In this document: positions 22,787-32,509 of the stretch, in pieces | Position numbering within the stretch: position 1 is the stretch's first letter | Layout of the letters: every line of letters starts with the position of its first letter | From: Staphylococcus sp. | Lineage (GTDB): Bacteria; Bacteroidota; Bacteroidia; Bacteroidales; Muribaculaceae | Direction: 5' to 3' | Length of the DNA stretch: 64,000 bases | Assembly (NCBI GenBank): GCA_023665865.1 | Contig: JAMPDC010000001.1 | Coordinates: forward strand, 1,782,223 to 1,846,222 | The notes under the pieces: generated by a model | The model's database searches: none | The model's input: only the letters and a program-made list of their open reading frames with translations | What the model was told of the DNA's origin: nothing | Made by a program: the position numbers and the translations under genes

Positions 22787-25700
22787 ATGAAAAAAGAAGT
22801 TTTACTTTCTTTATTGATGACCACACCAGTGGCTTTCCCGGCCCTTGCTGACATTAATCTTCCCGACTTGACTAAGCCCGGCGAAAATGGTTCAGCATGG
22901 AAATCTGAAGCCAGCAGCTTCATTGACGGCTATGGCGTCCATGATGGTACTGGTATGTACTGTCCGGTTGGCATTAAGAGCATTTCTCGTACTCTCACTC
23001 TCCCCCAGGGCGAATATGCTATCGAACTCAACGGTACAAACTGCAAGCTTATCGTAAACGAGGCAGGTGATGCAAATGTTACTGTCATAACTAACCGTCA
23101 GAAAGTAGTTACAGGTTTCAAAGTATTATCCGGTAAAAAGCAGTCGGTAACTGTTAAAATCGTTCCTGTAAACGCTAATAAAGACGACAAGGGTAACGTT
23201 GTTGAGGAGGATTTCTATTTCAGCAGCCTTGACCTTACTCTCAAGTTCAATTTCTGGACTGAGTATAACGATACTTACAAGTCTTCTTTCGAGAAACTCA
23301 GCTATCCCGAAAATATCTGGGGTAATGTTAATACCTCTGAGACAGCTATCGCTCTGCGCGCAGCGCGCGAACAGCTTGTTAAAGAATATCAAGCAGCTTG
23401 GGATAATCTCAACGCAATCGGAGATAATCAGACTCTTGATACTTACACCAAGTTTGAACTTTGGGCTAATCCCAATGCTCTTGAGGTTTCTACCAAGGCT
23501 CTTGCTGCTAAGATTGACGAGCATAATGCTAAAGTTAAAGCAGAGAATACTCGCTTTGAGAACTTCACAACCAACACTGGCAACAAATCATATTATACTT
23601 GGGTGCAGGAAGACCTCGTGCGTAAGGCCGAGTCTCTGTCTAATGATATCAAAGCTGTCCTCGCAGACAAGAATCACAAGGACTACCAGTATGTGAAGGA
23701 TCAGAAGTTTGATGAGCGTTGCGCTGCTCTTCTTGAGGCTCTCCCCGGACTCAAGACTCTCATCAACGAGACCTTCCCCGCTGATCTCATGGAGACTGAG
23801 ATTGATATCAAGAATCTCCAGGATAAAGTTACTGCACTCGACAACGAGTATCAGGAACTCAACTCATTCCTCAACGGTGCGTCAGAGGATATGCTCGCTT
23901 ACAATAGCTTCAACTCAAACAATAATTATCTTGAGGTCCTCAAAGCATATCAGCAGGCGCTTATCGATCTTTCTGAGGATCCCGCTACTCCCAAGAAGGG
24001 TTATCCTACCAATGCTTTCGCAGAGAAGATGGTCGAGCTCTCCATTCCTATGGATAAGGCTATGGATGCTGCAAAAGCGTTTGTTACCGTTAAGGTTGTT
24101 AACGGCGTAGAATCTGCAGTCCTCAATAATATTTCAGGTGCTGCTACTCAGGGTAAGGCTCAGGCTGCTCTCGAGGCTATCGCTGAAGCTTCTGACCTTA
24201 TCACTGCTAATATGCAGGAATGGGCTGACTTCACAGCTGCTCAGAATGCAGAAATGGCTACCGCTTACGCAGACGTTGCTGCTGCAAACACTACCCTCAA
24301 GGATGTCACTGACAATCTTGCTGTTCCTTCTCAGTTCCAGAGCCAGTATGACAAGCTCGTCAACAATGTCAAGGCCGCTATCGAAACAATGAAGGGCGTA
24401 ATTGACGCAGCTTACGGTAAGGATCTCGCAGCTCCTGCTACTTACGCTGACCAGAAAGCTGAGGTTGTCGAGCAGCAGGGAATTCTTGACGACTTCAATA
24501 TTAAGGCTGGAAACCTTAATGACGTTTACGGTTCATACAATGACCTCAAGGCAGATGTCAAGAAAGTTGACGTTGATGGCTTCCTCGAAGGTCTCTATGC
24601 CAACGACTATGCTGAGATCGACGCTCTCTTTGCCGCTCTCACCAAGATCGACGACAAGACCAAGATTGACGCTATCAAGGATCGCATCGAAACTCTCAAG
24701 AGCGCTTCCGGTGATCTCGTGGAGGCATTTGGTAATGCAAACGTCATGACTGACTACAATAGCTTCGTTACCTACGCAACCACTAAGAAGACTATCCTTG
24801 ACCCCGCATCCAAGCTTTGGACCAACACTCTCAAGCAGATGACCGATGCTAAGGTCGTGAAAGGCGTTAATGATATCAATGACAAGATCAATGCTATCAT
24901 CAAGGCTCACACTCCGACTTCAGTCATGGATACCTACAACTCGATTGTAGCTCTCAACGTAAAAGCCGGCGAGCTCAAGGATCAGATCAATGATTACCGC
25001 AAAGACTTCACCAAGAAGGCTTCTGCTGAGAACCTTGCATACGCTCAGGCTAAAGTTAACTACATCAACGAAGTCCTCGCTAATGCAGTATTTGCTAAGT
25101 CAGAGGCCGGTGATGCTAACAAAGCTGCTGTTGAGGAGAAGGTTGCTGCCCTCCAGACCAAGATTAATGATCAGGAAAGCAAAATCAACGGTGGTGACGG
25201 CTCTGTAGAAAAGACTTACAATGAGATCGATGCCAAGATCAAGGGCTTCGTCAATACAGATGTTCCTGCTATCGAGAAGCTCATCAAGAAGACTATCGAT
25301 AACTACGCTGCCTACAATACCCTCCTCGCAGAACAGACTAACCTTGTCAAGGAAATTGACAATGTCAAGACCACTGCGATGAATGTAGCCAAGAGCCCGG
25401 CCCAGGAATACTACCTCGGTCTTATCAACCGCAACGCTAAGAAGACCGGTTACTATGACAAAGCCGATGCTATCGCAACTGATATCAATAATGCTTACGC
25501 TGCTATCAAGACCGATGAGTCTAAGAGCGCAGCCGCTCTCAAGAGCAGCCTCTCTCAGACCATTAAGGACTTCCTCAATGGTACTGTAACTCCTCTCAAG
25601 GGCGCTATCGCACTCAACGAGCAGTCACACGACGAGCAGCTCCAGGCTTCTACCAGCGTACGTACTGTCCTCTCAAATATCGAGGCTCAGCTCAAGGCTA

Positions 25701-28700
25701 CTGCTGACCAGGGTAACTTCAACCCCTTCGAGGCTCAGCTCAAGAAACTTTCCGAGGATCTCCTCGCTCTCGACCGTCAGGTTACTACCGAATATGGCAA
25801 GGGCGCTTCAAATGCTCTCTCTCTCGGTGGTATCGTAGCTAAGTATGACGCGATCGCTGACGCAGCCAAGGCTATCCTCGATGAGTTCACTCCAAACTAC
25901 AACAAAGCAGTTGCAGAGGAGAACGAACGCCTCCTCGGCGAATTCGGTTGGACCAAGCTCAGCAAGGAACTCAACGATACTTACTACAACTCTGTCCAGA
26001 CATTCATCGACTTCGCTTACAATGTGACCAACCTTGGCTACAAGGCTCACATCGAGGCTAATGGCGGTTTCCACGATATCAGCGCTCTCTTCACCTATCA
26101 GCCTGAAATCGGCGAGATACAGAACGCAGTTCTCAAATATGTCCTCGAATGTAACTCTGTAGTTGATGAGAACGGTAAGCCTCACGACCCCGAACTCATC
26201 ACTGAAGAGGGCCTTGCTGATTGGATGCGTGATGCTACTGCTCTCAAGGCAGACATGAAGGCTGTCGGCGACAACGCTCTCGCTCAGGCTAACGCTTTTG
26301 CTGAGTCTTACTGGCAGAAGATCTGGGAAGATGCAACCAATGGCGCTCCCGCTATCTACGCTGCTAACGAGGCTACTCTCAAGGCCGGTGGCGTTGATGA
26401 CAAGTTTGTCATGGTTCCCGATCCCAAGGACAACAAGAAAGAAGTTAAGAAATATGTTGTCACCGTCCTCCGCGATGCTCTCGCAACCGGTACAACCGCT
26501 ATCGCAAATGCCAAGAACCTTGCTTATGTCAAGACCGACAAGGGTGAACTCACTGATACCCGCAAGGAAGCTCTCGGCAGCGTGATGAACGAGATCGCCA
26601 ACGAGCTTGACAAGGTTAAGGCCTTCACTCCGGCTGAACTCCAGACCATTGCGATGAACATGTGGGTTGCTTCTCACAAGGCAACTACCGATCGTCTCAC
26701 TGAGATGAACGCTGACTTCGCAAAATTTGACTTCGTTTCTGCTGACGCCATGAAGACTCCGAAGGAGAACTTCGATAAGGCTGTCAAGGCTATCGGCACT
26801 CTCAATACCAAGGCAGTCAAGGTTAATGAAGGTCTCCTCGGCGAGAAACTCAATGACTTCATGACTGATCTTGAGACTGAATGGAATAAGGCTAATGACG
26901 AATACACTGCAATTAAGAAGATCAACGATACCAACTCTGCCAACAAGGCTCTCTTCGATGCCTATACCGCAGATATCGCTGACCTCCGTGCAGACTTCAA
27001 GGTCCTCTGTGACTTCGGTGGCACTCTCGCAGCTGATAACGCTTGCCTCGCTCAGATTGCAAACGCTATCGCTAACCTTGAGAATATTGTCAACGGCAAC
27101 AAGGCTGACTACACAGAGGCAGTGAAGACTACTATCGTCAATGCTGTCAAGTCTATCAAGGAGAATACCATTCCTTCAGGCTACGGTGAAGTTGCTAAGG
27201 CTGAGGTCAAGGCTCTCCAGGGAATGGTTCTTGAGCTCCGCAGCTCATGGGCTGAGGATTCAAAGGACGGCAAGGATATCGATCTCGATGCATACCGCAC
27301 TCAGATTGACGACTTCGAGAAGACCTACATTGTTGGTACTCCCGAAACTCCCAGCCTCCTCCAGCAGGTTAACGATATCATCAACGATCCCGAAATCGAG
27401 TCTGTTGAGGAAACTATCGAACCCCTCGTTGCCCTCGGCGCTGAAATGCGTGCTCTTGAGGCAGAACTTTCTGACATCCAGATCGCTCTCAAGAAGAGCT
27501 GGGGCAATGACATCCTCGGTGATCTCATCAAGGATCTCTCTGCTACTTACATCGCAATCGACAACAATATTTCTTCTCTCACCAACTACGATGAGACACT
27601 TCAGGAGAAATATGGTGAAGAGTTCGAAGGCTTCAAGACTCGCCTCGATGCCATCAAGGATGCTTGGGAAGCTGCCGGCAACAATGCCATCATGCAGGAA
27701 AACAACTACACTGACGGCATGAACGCTCTCGCCGCTGAGGTTAACGATGCTCTCGCCGCTGTCAAGGCTGACCAGAAGGTTATCGATACCCACCGCGCTG
27801 CTTACGCTGACCTCAACGCTAAGTATGAGGCTCAGGTTGCCGCTCTCGATGCTATCAAGAACCGTCTTGCTGACGACGATATCTTCTTCGTCAAGGATAC
27901 TGAAAAGGTTGACGAAAAGGGCAATGTCGTTAAGGATTCAGAAGGCAAGCCCGTGATGATCAACGAGCAGCAGGAAGAATTCCGCGCCGATATCGCAGCT
28001 ATCGAGAAGTCTCTCGCCGAGACCCTCAAGGATCTCAACGAGCAGAACGCCAAGGGCAAGATGAACGAGGATTCAGTTCTCAAGAACTGGGACGGCGACA
28101 ATGCTATCCCCGCTGCCGTTACCGCTCTCAATGGCGAAGTTATCGCAGCTATCCACAATGCACTCAAGCCCGTGATGACTGACGAGCTCACAGCTCTCTA
28201 CGAGGGTATCAAGAAGGCTAACATCCTTCCTGCTGCCAAGAAGGAGATCCTCGCTCAGTATGCTGCTCTCGGCGAAGACGCTGCTAAGGCTGTCAAGGAT
28301 CTCGAGGACAAGGATGGCAATGCTCTCACCGGTGACAAGCTCATCGATGCTCAGATTGCAAACATTGCTGCTGTTCACGCTATCCTCGACCGTGCTGAAG
28401 CTCTCGTTGCCGCAGGCGCTGAGAAGACCTTCATGATCGGTGACCTCGACAGCAACGGTGACGTTGACATCCTCGACGTTCAGGAAATTATCACTCTCGT
28501 CGGTGAAGGCGCTGCATACGAAGACCTCGATGAGGTTAAGGCTGCCGCAGCTGATACCAACGGTGACGGTATCCTCGGTGTCGGTGACGTCGCAGGCGTT
28601 ATCAATGCTTCGCTTGTCCTCCCCGAAAAGGCCAAGGCTCCCCGCTTCGCACCCCGCGCAGTTGTTGACGGTGCCAACATCGTTGCCGCTGAGTTTGTCA

Positions 28701-29182
28701 GCGAAGAGGCCGGTGTTCGCCGCTATGCAATCAACATCCAGAACGCAGCTTCAGTTGTCGCTGGTCAGATTGACCTCGTACTTGCTGAGGGCATGACTCT
28801 CGTTGATGTTGTAGCTGCCCAGCGTGCCGCTAACCACGATGTTGCTCTCTTCCACAATGGCATCGCCAACAAGCGTGTCATCCTCAGCAACCTCGAGAAC
28901 GCTGCAATCGAAGGCGCTGCCGGTGCTGTCATCTATGTTGATGTCATCGGTGAAGGTCAGGTTAACGTTGACAATGTTGTCTTCGCTGACAAGTCATCTG
29001 TTGAATATCGCTTCGCTAAGCCCGAAGGCACTACCGGTATCGAAGATACAGTTATCGACGGTAACGGCAGCATGAAGCAGCGCATCTACAACGCTGCCGG
29101 TCAGATGCTCCGCGGTATCCAGCGTGGTGTCAACATCATCCGCAACGCTGACGGTTCTGTAACTAAAGAGTACCACAAGTAA
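22787..29182 (+). CDS. Giant secreted helical protein with dockerin-like and cohesin-like C-terminal domains
   Basis: 2131 aa. A signal peptide (about 1-21) precedes a beta-rich domain (about 30-155; LPQGEYAIELNGTNCKLIVN). Residues about 165-1880 are almost entirely predicted alpha helix and coiled coil, rich in Ala, Lys, Asp, Glu, Asn and Leu, without a recognised enzyme motif. A dockerin-like pair of calcium loops follows: DLDSNGDVDILD (1886-1897) and DTNGDGILGVGD (1923-1934). Then comes a cohesin-like beta domain (about 1955-2080; INIQNAASVVAGQIDLVLAE) and a short tail (IYNAAGQMLRGIQRGVNII ... VTKEYHK) like C-terminal sorting tails of Bacteroidales secreted proteins. Restricted codon choice (CTC, AAG, GCT, GAC, ATC) suggests high expression. 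It is followed by a terminator and a related 866-aa gene. A structural surface fibre or adhesin is inferred; no enzyme activity is claimed. Confidence 0.85.
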   Translation: MKKEVLLSLLMTTPVAFPALADINLPDLTKPGENGSAWKSEASSFIDGYGVHDGTGMYCPVGIKSISRTLTLPQGEYAIELNGTNCKLIVNEAGDANVTVITNRQKVVTGFKVLSGKKQSVTVKIVPVNANKDDKGNVVEEDFYFSSLDLTLKFNFWTEYNDTYKSSFEKLSYPENIWGNVNTSETAIALRAAREQLVKEYQAAWDNLNAIGDNQTLDTYTKFELWANPNALEVSTKALAAKIDEHNAKVKAENTRFENFTTNTGNKSYYTWVQEDLVRKAESLSNDIKAVLADKNHKDYQYVKDQKFDERCAALLEALPGLKTLINETFPADLMETEIDIKNLQDKVTALDNEYQELNSFLNGASEDMLAYNSFNSNNNYLEVLKAYQQALIDLSEDPATPKKGYPTNAFAEKMVELSIPMDKAMDAAKAFVTVKVVNGVESAVLNNISGAATQGKAQAALEAIAEASDLITANMQEWADFTAAQNAEMATAYADVAAANTTLKDVTDNLAVPSQFQSQYDKLVNNVKAAIETMKGVIDAAYGKDLAAPATYADQKAEVVEQQGILDDFNIKAGNLNDVYGSYNDLKADVKKVDVDGFLEGLYANDYAEIDALFAALTKIDDKTKIDAIKDRIETLKSASGDLVEAFGNANVMTDYNSFVTYATTKKTILDPASKLWTNTLKQMTDAKVVKGVNDINDKINAIIKAHTPTSVMDTYNSIVALNVKAGELKDQINDYRKDFTKKASAENLAYAQAKVNYINEVLANAVFAKSEAGDANKAAVEEKVAALQTKINDQESKINGGDGSVEKTYNEIDAKIKGFVNTDVPAIEKLIKKTIDNYAAYNTLLAEQTNLVKEIDNVKTTAMNVAKSPAQEYYLGLINRNAKKTGYYDKADAIATDINNAYAAIKTDESKSAAALKSSLSQTIKDFLNGTVTPLKGAIALNEQSHDEQLQASTSVRTVLSNIEAQLKATADQGNFNPFEAQLKKLSEDLLALDRQVTTEYGKGASNALSLGGIVAKYDAIADAAKAILDEFTPNYNKAVAEENERLLGEFGWTKLSKELNDTYYNSVQTFIDFAYNVTNLGYKAHIEANGGFHDISALFTYQPEIGEIQNAVLKYVLECNSVVDENGKPHDPELITEEGLADWMRDATALKADMKAVGDNALAQANAFAESYWQKIWEDATNGAPAIYAANEATLKAGGVDDKFVMVPDPKDNKKEVKKYVVTVLRDALATGTTAIANAKNLAYVKTDKGELTDTRKEALGSVMNEIANELDKVKAFTPAELQTIAMNMWVASHKATTDRLTEMNADFAKFDFVSADAMKTPKENFDKAVKAIGTLNTKAVKVNEGLLGEKLNDFMTDLETEWNKANDEYTAIKKINDTNSANKALFDAYTADIADLRADFKVLCDFGGTLAADNACLAQIANAIANLENIVNGNKADYTEAVKTTIVNAVKSIKENTIPSGYGEVAKAEVKALQGMVLELRSSWAEDSKDGKDIDLDAYRTQIDDFEKTYIVGTPETPSLLQQVNDIINDPEIESVEETIEPLVALGAEMRALEAELSDIQIALKKSWGNDILGDLIKDLSATYIAIDNNISSLTNYDETLQEKYGEEFEGFKTRLDAIKDAWEAAGNNAIMQENNYTDGMNALAAEVNDALAAVKADQKVIDTHRAAYADLNAKYEAQVAALDAIKNRLADDDIFFVKDTEKVDEKGNVVKDSEGKPVMINEQQEEFRADIAAIEKSLAETLKDLNEQNAKGKMNEDSVLKNWDGDNAIPAAVTALNGEVIAAIHNALKPVMTDELTALYEGIKKANILPAAKKEILAQYAALGEDAAKAVKDLEDKDGNALTGDKLIDAQIANIAAVHAILDRAEALVAAGAEKTFMIGDLDSNGDVDILDVQEIITLVGEGAAYEDLDEVKAAAADTNGDGILGVGDVAGVINASLVLPEKAKAPRFAPRAVVDGANIVAAEFVSEEAGVRRYAINIQNAASVVAGQIDLVLAEGMTLVDVVAAQRAANHDVALFHNGIANKRVILSNLENAAIEGAAGAVIYVDVIGEGQVNVDNVVFADKSSVEYRFAKPEGTTGIEDTVIDGNGSMKQRIYNAAGQMLRGIQRGVNIIRNADGSVTKEYHK

Positions 29183-29209
29183 TCTTTGACAGATAATATC
29201 CTATAAGCA

Positions 29210-29258
29210 AGCTGTGCCGCCGGCTATATCAAGGGCGGCGGCACAGCTCTCTTTTTTC
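29210..29258 (+). terminator. Terminator after the giant gene
   Basis: A perfect 13-bp stem (29210-29222 with 29236-29248) is followed by ctcttttttctcc. No TAnnTTTG promoter is seen between it and the ATG at 29298, so the next gene may depend on read-through, giving a set ratio of the two products (inference). Confidence 0.85.
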
Positions 29259-29297
29259 TCCTGCCAATCTTATAGTAAAATAAAAATCATTATCGCA

Positions 29298-31898
29298 ATG
29301 AATTTACTCAAAAACTCGCTTGTGTCAAAGCTGATGCTTGTCGCTCTCATGCTTGTGGGTGCAAAAGCTATGTCGGCCGAGTCCAAGTTATATATCGAGC
29401 CTGTTGTCGTTGATGACTACAAGGTAAGATCTATCCCTGTTGTCCTCGAACATGATGGCACCATGGGTGCGCTCAACTTTGATATTGAGCTCTCGAAATC
29501 TCTCGAATTCGTTTCTTCAGATTTCGATAAAGCAATTACCCGTAACCCTGACTTCGTAGTTATTGCCAATGGTCAGCAGATGACCGGTACCGTGAAAGTT
29601 GATGCCGGTTACCAAGATTCTCAGACTGCCCGTGTGATGGTCGTTTCACGTCGCAATATGCCTTTCCCCACCGAAAAGGGTATTGTAGCTTATGTCAATG
29701 TGAAGGCTAAGGCTAATTCACTTGACAAGACTATCGAGGCTAACCCCGAGTTGGCTATCACTGTTAAGCGTGTCACTGTCACTACTCCTGACAACTCAGC
29801 TCACGAGACACTTGCTGACAAGACTTATGACCTCTCTCAGATTTCAGAAATCAAGCTTGCTGTCACTGACGGCGACGTGACTATGAAACCCGGCGAGACT
29901 GCAAAGGTTATGCTTAATCTTGTCAACAACGTGGATGTTGCCGCCTTTACATTCGATGTTGAGCTTCCCGAAGGTTTCTCAATCGACGTAAATGACTGCG
30001 GTTTCACTTCTCGTGCGAGCAACGGCGCTTGGCTTGATGCTTTCCCCAACAAGACCAACCCCAACATGACCCGCTTCATCGTCACTGATATCGCTACCAA
30101 CCACGCTTTCACCGGCAAGTCTGGTGATATCATGTGGCTCGGCATCAAGGCTCCCGAGTCTTTTGATGACAAAGTGACTGTCAAGGTTACTAAAGTAGAA
30201 GTTGGTACTAAGGAGTCTAAGACTTTCTATGGCCCCGATTTCAATTTCAATATCATCAACGCCGGTCCTATCGAGGAAAACCGCGTAGCTGCTAACGCTG
30301 CTGCTCTCCAGGCTGACAAGGACGCAATCGCTGCTCTCCAGGCTGCTCTCGAGGCTGCCAAGACTGCCGCTGCTGAGAAATATGCCGCTTTCGACGCTAC
30401 TGCCGCCGTTGCTGCTATCAACACCGCTATCGCAGCCCTCGACAAGAAGGCTGACGACGAAGCTGCCCGCGTAGAAAAGGAAGGCAACTATGTTCCCCAG
30501 GTAACTGAAGAAGCTGTTGCTCCCGTCAACGCTGAGATCGCCGCTCTCGTAACTAAGGCTAACGAAGCCCGCGTAGCTGCCAACAAGGCCGCTTACGATG
30601 CTGACATCGCCAAGATCACTCCCTTCGAAACCCAGCTCGCCATGGCAATCGCCCAGGTAGCCGGCAACGAAAACTACGACGTGACTGCCGACAAGGAAGC
30701 TGCTGAGAAGGCTATCGCCGACGCTAAGGAAGCTGCCGCTGCCAACCTCGCCAAGGTTGCTGAAGAAGGCGTCTACGCTTCTACCCTCGACACAACTCCC
30801 ATTGCAACTGCTATCGCAGCCATCGCCAAGAACGCCGACGCTGCAACTGCTGAAGCTGCCCGCGTAGCTGCCAACAAGGCTGCCAACGAGGCTGAACTCG
30901 CTGCCATCGCTGCTGTTGAGACCAAACTCAACGAAACTCTCGCATCTGTAGCCGAGACTTATCCCGACTATGACGCCGCTGCTGAAAAGGCTGCTATCGA
31001 GAAGACCATCGCTGACGCTAAGGAAGCTGCCGCTGCCAACCTCGCCAAGGTTGAGAAAGAAGGCACTTACGCCGCTACCTTCGAAGCTGCTCCCGTTGAA
31101 GAAGCCATCGCCGCTATCGTAGCCAACGCCAAGGCTGCTGCCGACAAGGCTGCTGCTGAAGCCCTCAAGGCTGCCAACGACGAGGCTAAGGCTAAGGCTG
31201 ACGCTGAAGTCGCTGCTCTCAACGATGCCCTCAAGGCTGCTGTTGCTGAGATCGCCGAATCTTGCCCCCTCGTAGCTGAGCTCTACAATGGTGAAGCTGA
31301 GGCTGCCGCTATCGCAAGCCTCGAAAGCGCTATCAACGCTGCTTACGAGAGCCTCACCCTCGCTGCTGACTACGACAACGTGATCGCTCCCGCTGCTGAC
31401 GTCAAGGCTGCTATCGCAAGCCTCGTTGAAGAAGCTAAGGCTGCTCAGGCTGCCGAAGAAGCAGAGATCGCCCGCGTTGAAGCTAACAAGAAGGCTTACG
31501 AAGCTGAACTCGCCGCTATCCAGCAGCTCCTCGACGAGCTCCAGGCTGAGGTTGACAAGTTTGACAAAGAATGGACTAACCTCCAGTTCGAAACCCGTCT
31601 CGGCGTTGAGAACTACATCAACAGCCTCGGCACCAAGGTTGAGAACGAAAACAACCGCGTCGCTTCTGAAGGCACTTACAACAACCAGATCAAGGATTCT
31701 GACCTCGCAATGGCACGCGGCCTCATCGCCGAGTACGTTCAGAAGGTACAGACCTCTGGCATCGACTCAATCGTAGCTGACGAAAACGGTGCAGTACGCA
31801 TCTACACCATCGACGGTGTTCGTCATGACCGTCTCGTTCCCGGTGTTAACATCATCGTTAAGGAAGACGGAACTACTACCAAGGTTTACGTTAAATAA
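29298..31898 (+). CDS. Secreted protein with two cohesin-like domains and five Ala-rich helical repeats
   Basis: 866 aa from the ATG at 29298; an upstream in-frame ATG lies inside the terminator. The signal peptide ends near residue 27. Two cohesin-like beta domains follow: about 28-190 (SIPVVLEHDGTMGALNFDIE) and about 195-325 (GETAKVMLNLVNNVDVAAF, FDVELPEGFSIDVN). Five tandem helical repeats of 96-103 residues begin at about 329, 425, 522, 623 and 726, each opening with a motif like ARVAANKAA and containing segments such as IADAKEAAAANLAKV. The tail (VRIYTIDGVRHDRLVPGVNI ... TTKVYVK) resembles the tail of the upstream giant protein. Codon choice is as restricted as there. The pair probably act together at the cell surface; partner binding between dockerin-like and cohesin-like modules is a testable inference, not shown. 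Confidence 0.85.
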   Translation: MNLLKNSLVSKLMLVALMLVGAKAMSAESKLYIEPVVVDDYKVRSIPVVLEHDGTMGALNFDIELSKSLEFVSSDFDKAITRNPDFVVIANGQQMTGTVKVDAGYQDSQTARVMVVSRRNMPFPTEKGIVAYVNVKAKANSLDKTIEANPELAITVKRVTVTTPDNSAHETLADKTYDLSQISEIKLAVTDGDVTMKPGETAKVMLNLVNNVDVAAFTFDVELPEGFSIDVNDCGFTSRASNGAWLDAFPNKTNPNMTRFIVTDIATNHAFTGKSGDIMWLGIKAPESFDDKVTVKVTKVEVGTKESKTFYGPDFNFNIINAGPIEENRVAANAAALQADKDAIAALQAALEAAKTAAAEKYAAFDATAAVAAINTAIAALDKKADDEAARVEKEGNYVPQVTEEAVAPVNAEIAALVTKANEARVAANKAAYDADIAKITPFETQLAMAIAQVAGNENYDVTADKEAAEKAIADAKEAAAANLAKVAEEGVYASTLDTTPIATAIAAIAKNADAATAEAARVAANKAANEAELAAIAAVETKLNETLASVAETYPDYDAAAEKAAIEKTIADAKEAAAANLAKVEKEGTYAATFEAAPVEEAIAAIVANAKAAADKAAAEALKAANDEAKAKADAEVAALNDALKAAVAEIAESCPLVAELYNGEAEAAAIASLESAINAAYESLTLAADYDNVIAPAADVKAAIASLVEEAKAAQAAEEAEIARVEANKKAYEAELAAIQQLLDELQAEVDKFDKEWTNLQFETRLGVENYINSLGTKVENENNRVASEGTYNNQIKDSDLAMARGLIAEYVQKVQTSGIDSIVADENGAVRIYTIDGVRHDRLVPGVNIIVKEDGTTTKVYVK
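30282..31770 (+). repeat. Five in-frame tandem repeats of 288-309 bp inside the 866-aa gene
   Basis: Aligned repeat starts are 30282, 30570, 30861, 31164 and 31473 (offsets 288, 291, 303 and 309 bp, all multiples of three). Repeats two and three share long identical nucleotide stretches, for example gctgccgctgccaacctcgc near 30733 and 31027, so unequal recombination could change the copy number. The end is approximate. Confidence 0.8.
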
Positions 31899-31921
31899 GT
31901 AGTTGAACCTACCCCTATAGG

Positions 31922-31948
31922 CGGGCCGCGCCTGATAAGCGCGGCCCG
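31922..31948. terminator. GC-rich hairpin after the 866-aa gene
   Basis: Arms cgggccgcgc (31922-31931) and gcgcggcccg (31939-31948) close a 7-nt loop. No T-run follows directly, so it may stabilise the 3' end rather than terminate alone. Confidence 0.6.
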
Positions 31949-32030
31949 TCACTATTCAAGACAACCGGGAAAATTTGTATTTATTGCACATTTGGTTATT
32001 TCCGATAACCGAACAAACTTTTTACCGGAG

Positions 32031-32078
32031 GCCGTCCATCATCGGGAGATGCTGGACGGCTTGTTTTTTATATTTTTT
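32031..32078 (+). terminator. Second hairpin with T-run upstream of lrgA-like gene
   Basis: gccgtcca (32031-32038) pairs with tggacggc (32053-32060), followed by ttgttttttatatttttt. It likely completes termination of the preceding transcript. Confidence 0.75.
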
Positions 32079-32100
32079 CTCAAGGTATGCTCTTTTTTCG

Positions 32101-32108
32101 TATCTTTG
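32101..32108 (+). promoter_or_regulatory. -7 element (TATCTTTG) of the lrgA/lrgB-like pair
   Basis: A full TAnnTTTG match lies 24 bp before the ATG at 32132. No clear -33 element; that position is occupied by the T-run of the preceding terminator. Confidence 0.5.
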
Positions 32109-32131
32109 CGCGGTAAAAAAGATTGTTTGAT

Positions 32132-32497
32132 ATGATACTTCAATGCGCCGTTCTCTTCGCATTTCTTGCGTTGGGAGAACTTGTGGTATATCTGACCGGC
32201 ATACCCATCCCGTCGAGCATCATCGGCATGCTCCTTCTCGCCGCCTCGCTCAAACTGAGGCTTGTCCGCCTGATGTGGGTCGACAAAATCTCCGACTTCC
32301 TTGTCAAGAATCTCGGTTTCTTCTTTGTCCCCGCAGGCGTCGGGCTCATGCGTTGCCTCGGCCTCATCGCCGATCAATGGCTGCCGATTGTCTGCGCCTC
32401 CGTCCTAAGCACCTTCATCATCATTGCTGTCACCGGGTGGGTCCATCAAATCACCCGCCGCACTTTCTCGTCGCATCATCACCGCCGTGTAGCATAG
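32132..32497 (+). CDS. LrgA/CidA-family holin-like membrane protein
   Basis: 121 aa from the ATG at 32132; a TTG nine bases earlier is possible but close to the predicted transcription start. Four hydrophobic segments are visible, and the family motif GIPIPSSIIGMLLL is followed by GFFFVPAGVGLM. LrgA/CidA proteins sit in the inner membrane and are linked to control of murein hydrolase export, overflow-metabolite transport or lysis. The partner gene starts 12 bp downstream. Confidence 0.9.
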   Translation: MILQCAVLFAFLALGELVVYLTGIPIPSSIIGMLLLAASLKLRLVRLMWVDKISDFLVKNLGFFFVPAGVGLMRCLGLIADQWLPIVCASVLSTFIIIAVTGWVHQITRRTFSSHHHRRVA

Positions 32498-32509
32498 CTT
32501 TAACGTCAC

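Noticed and set aside
25808-26677. 289-codon minus-strand frame inside the giant gene
   Set aside because: It follows from the restricted codon set of the sense gene and carries no domain.
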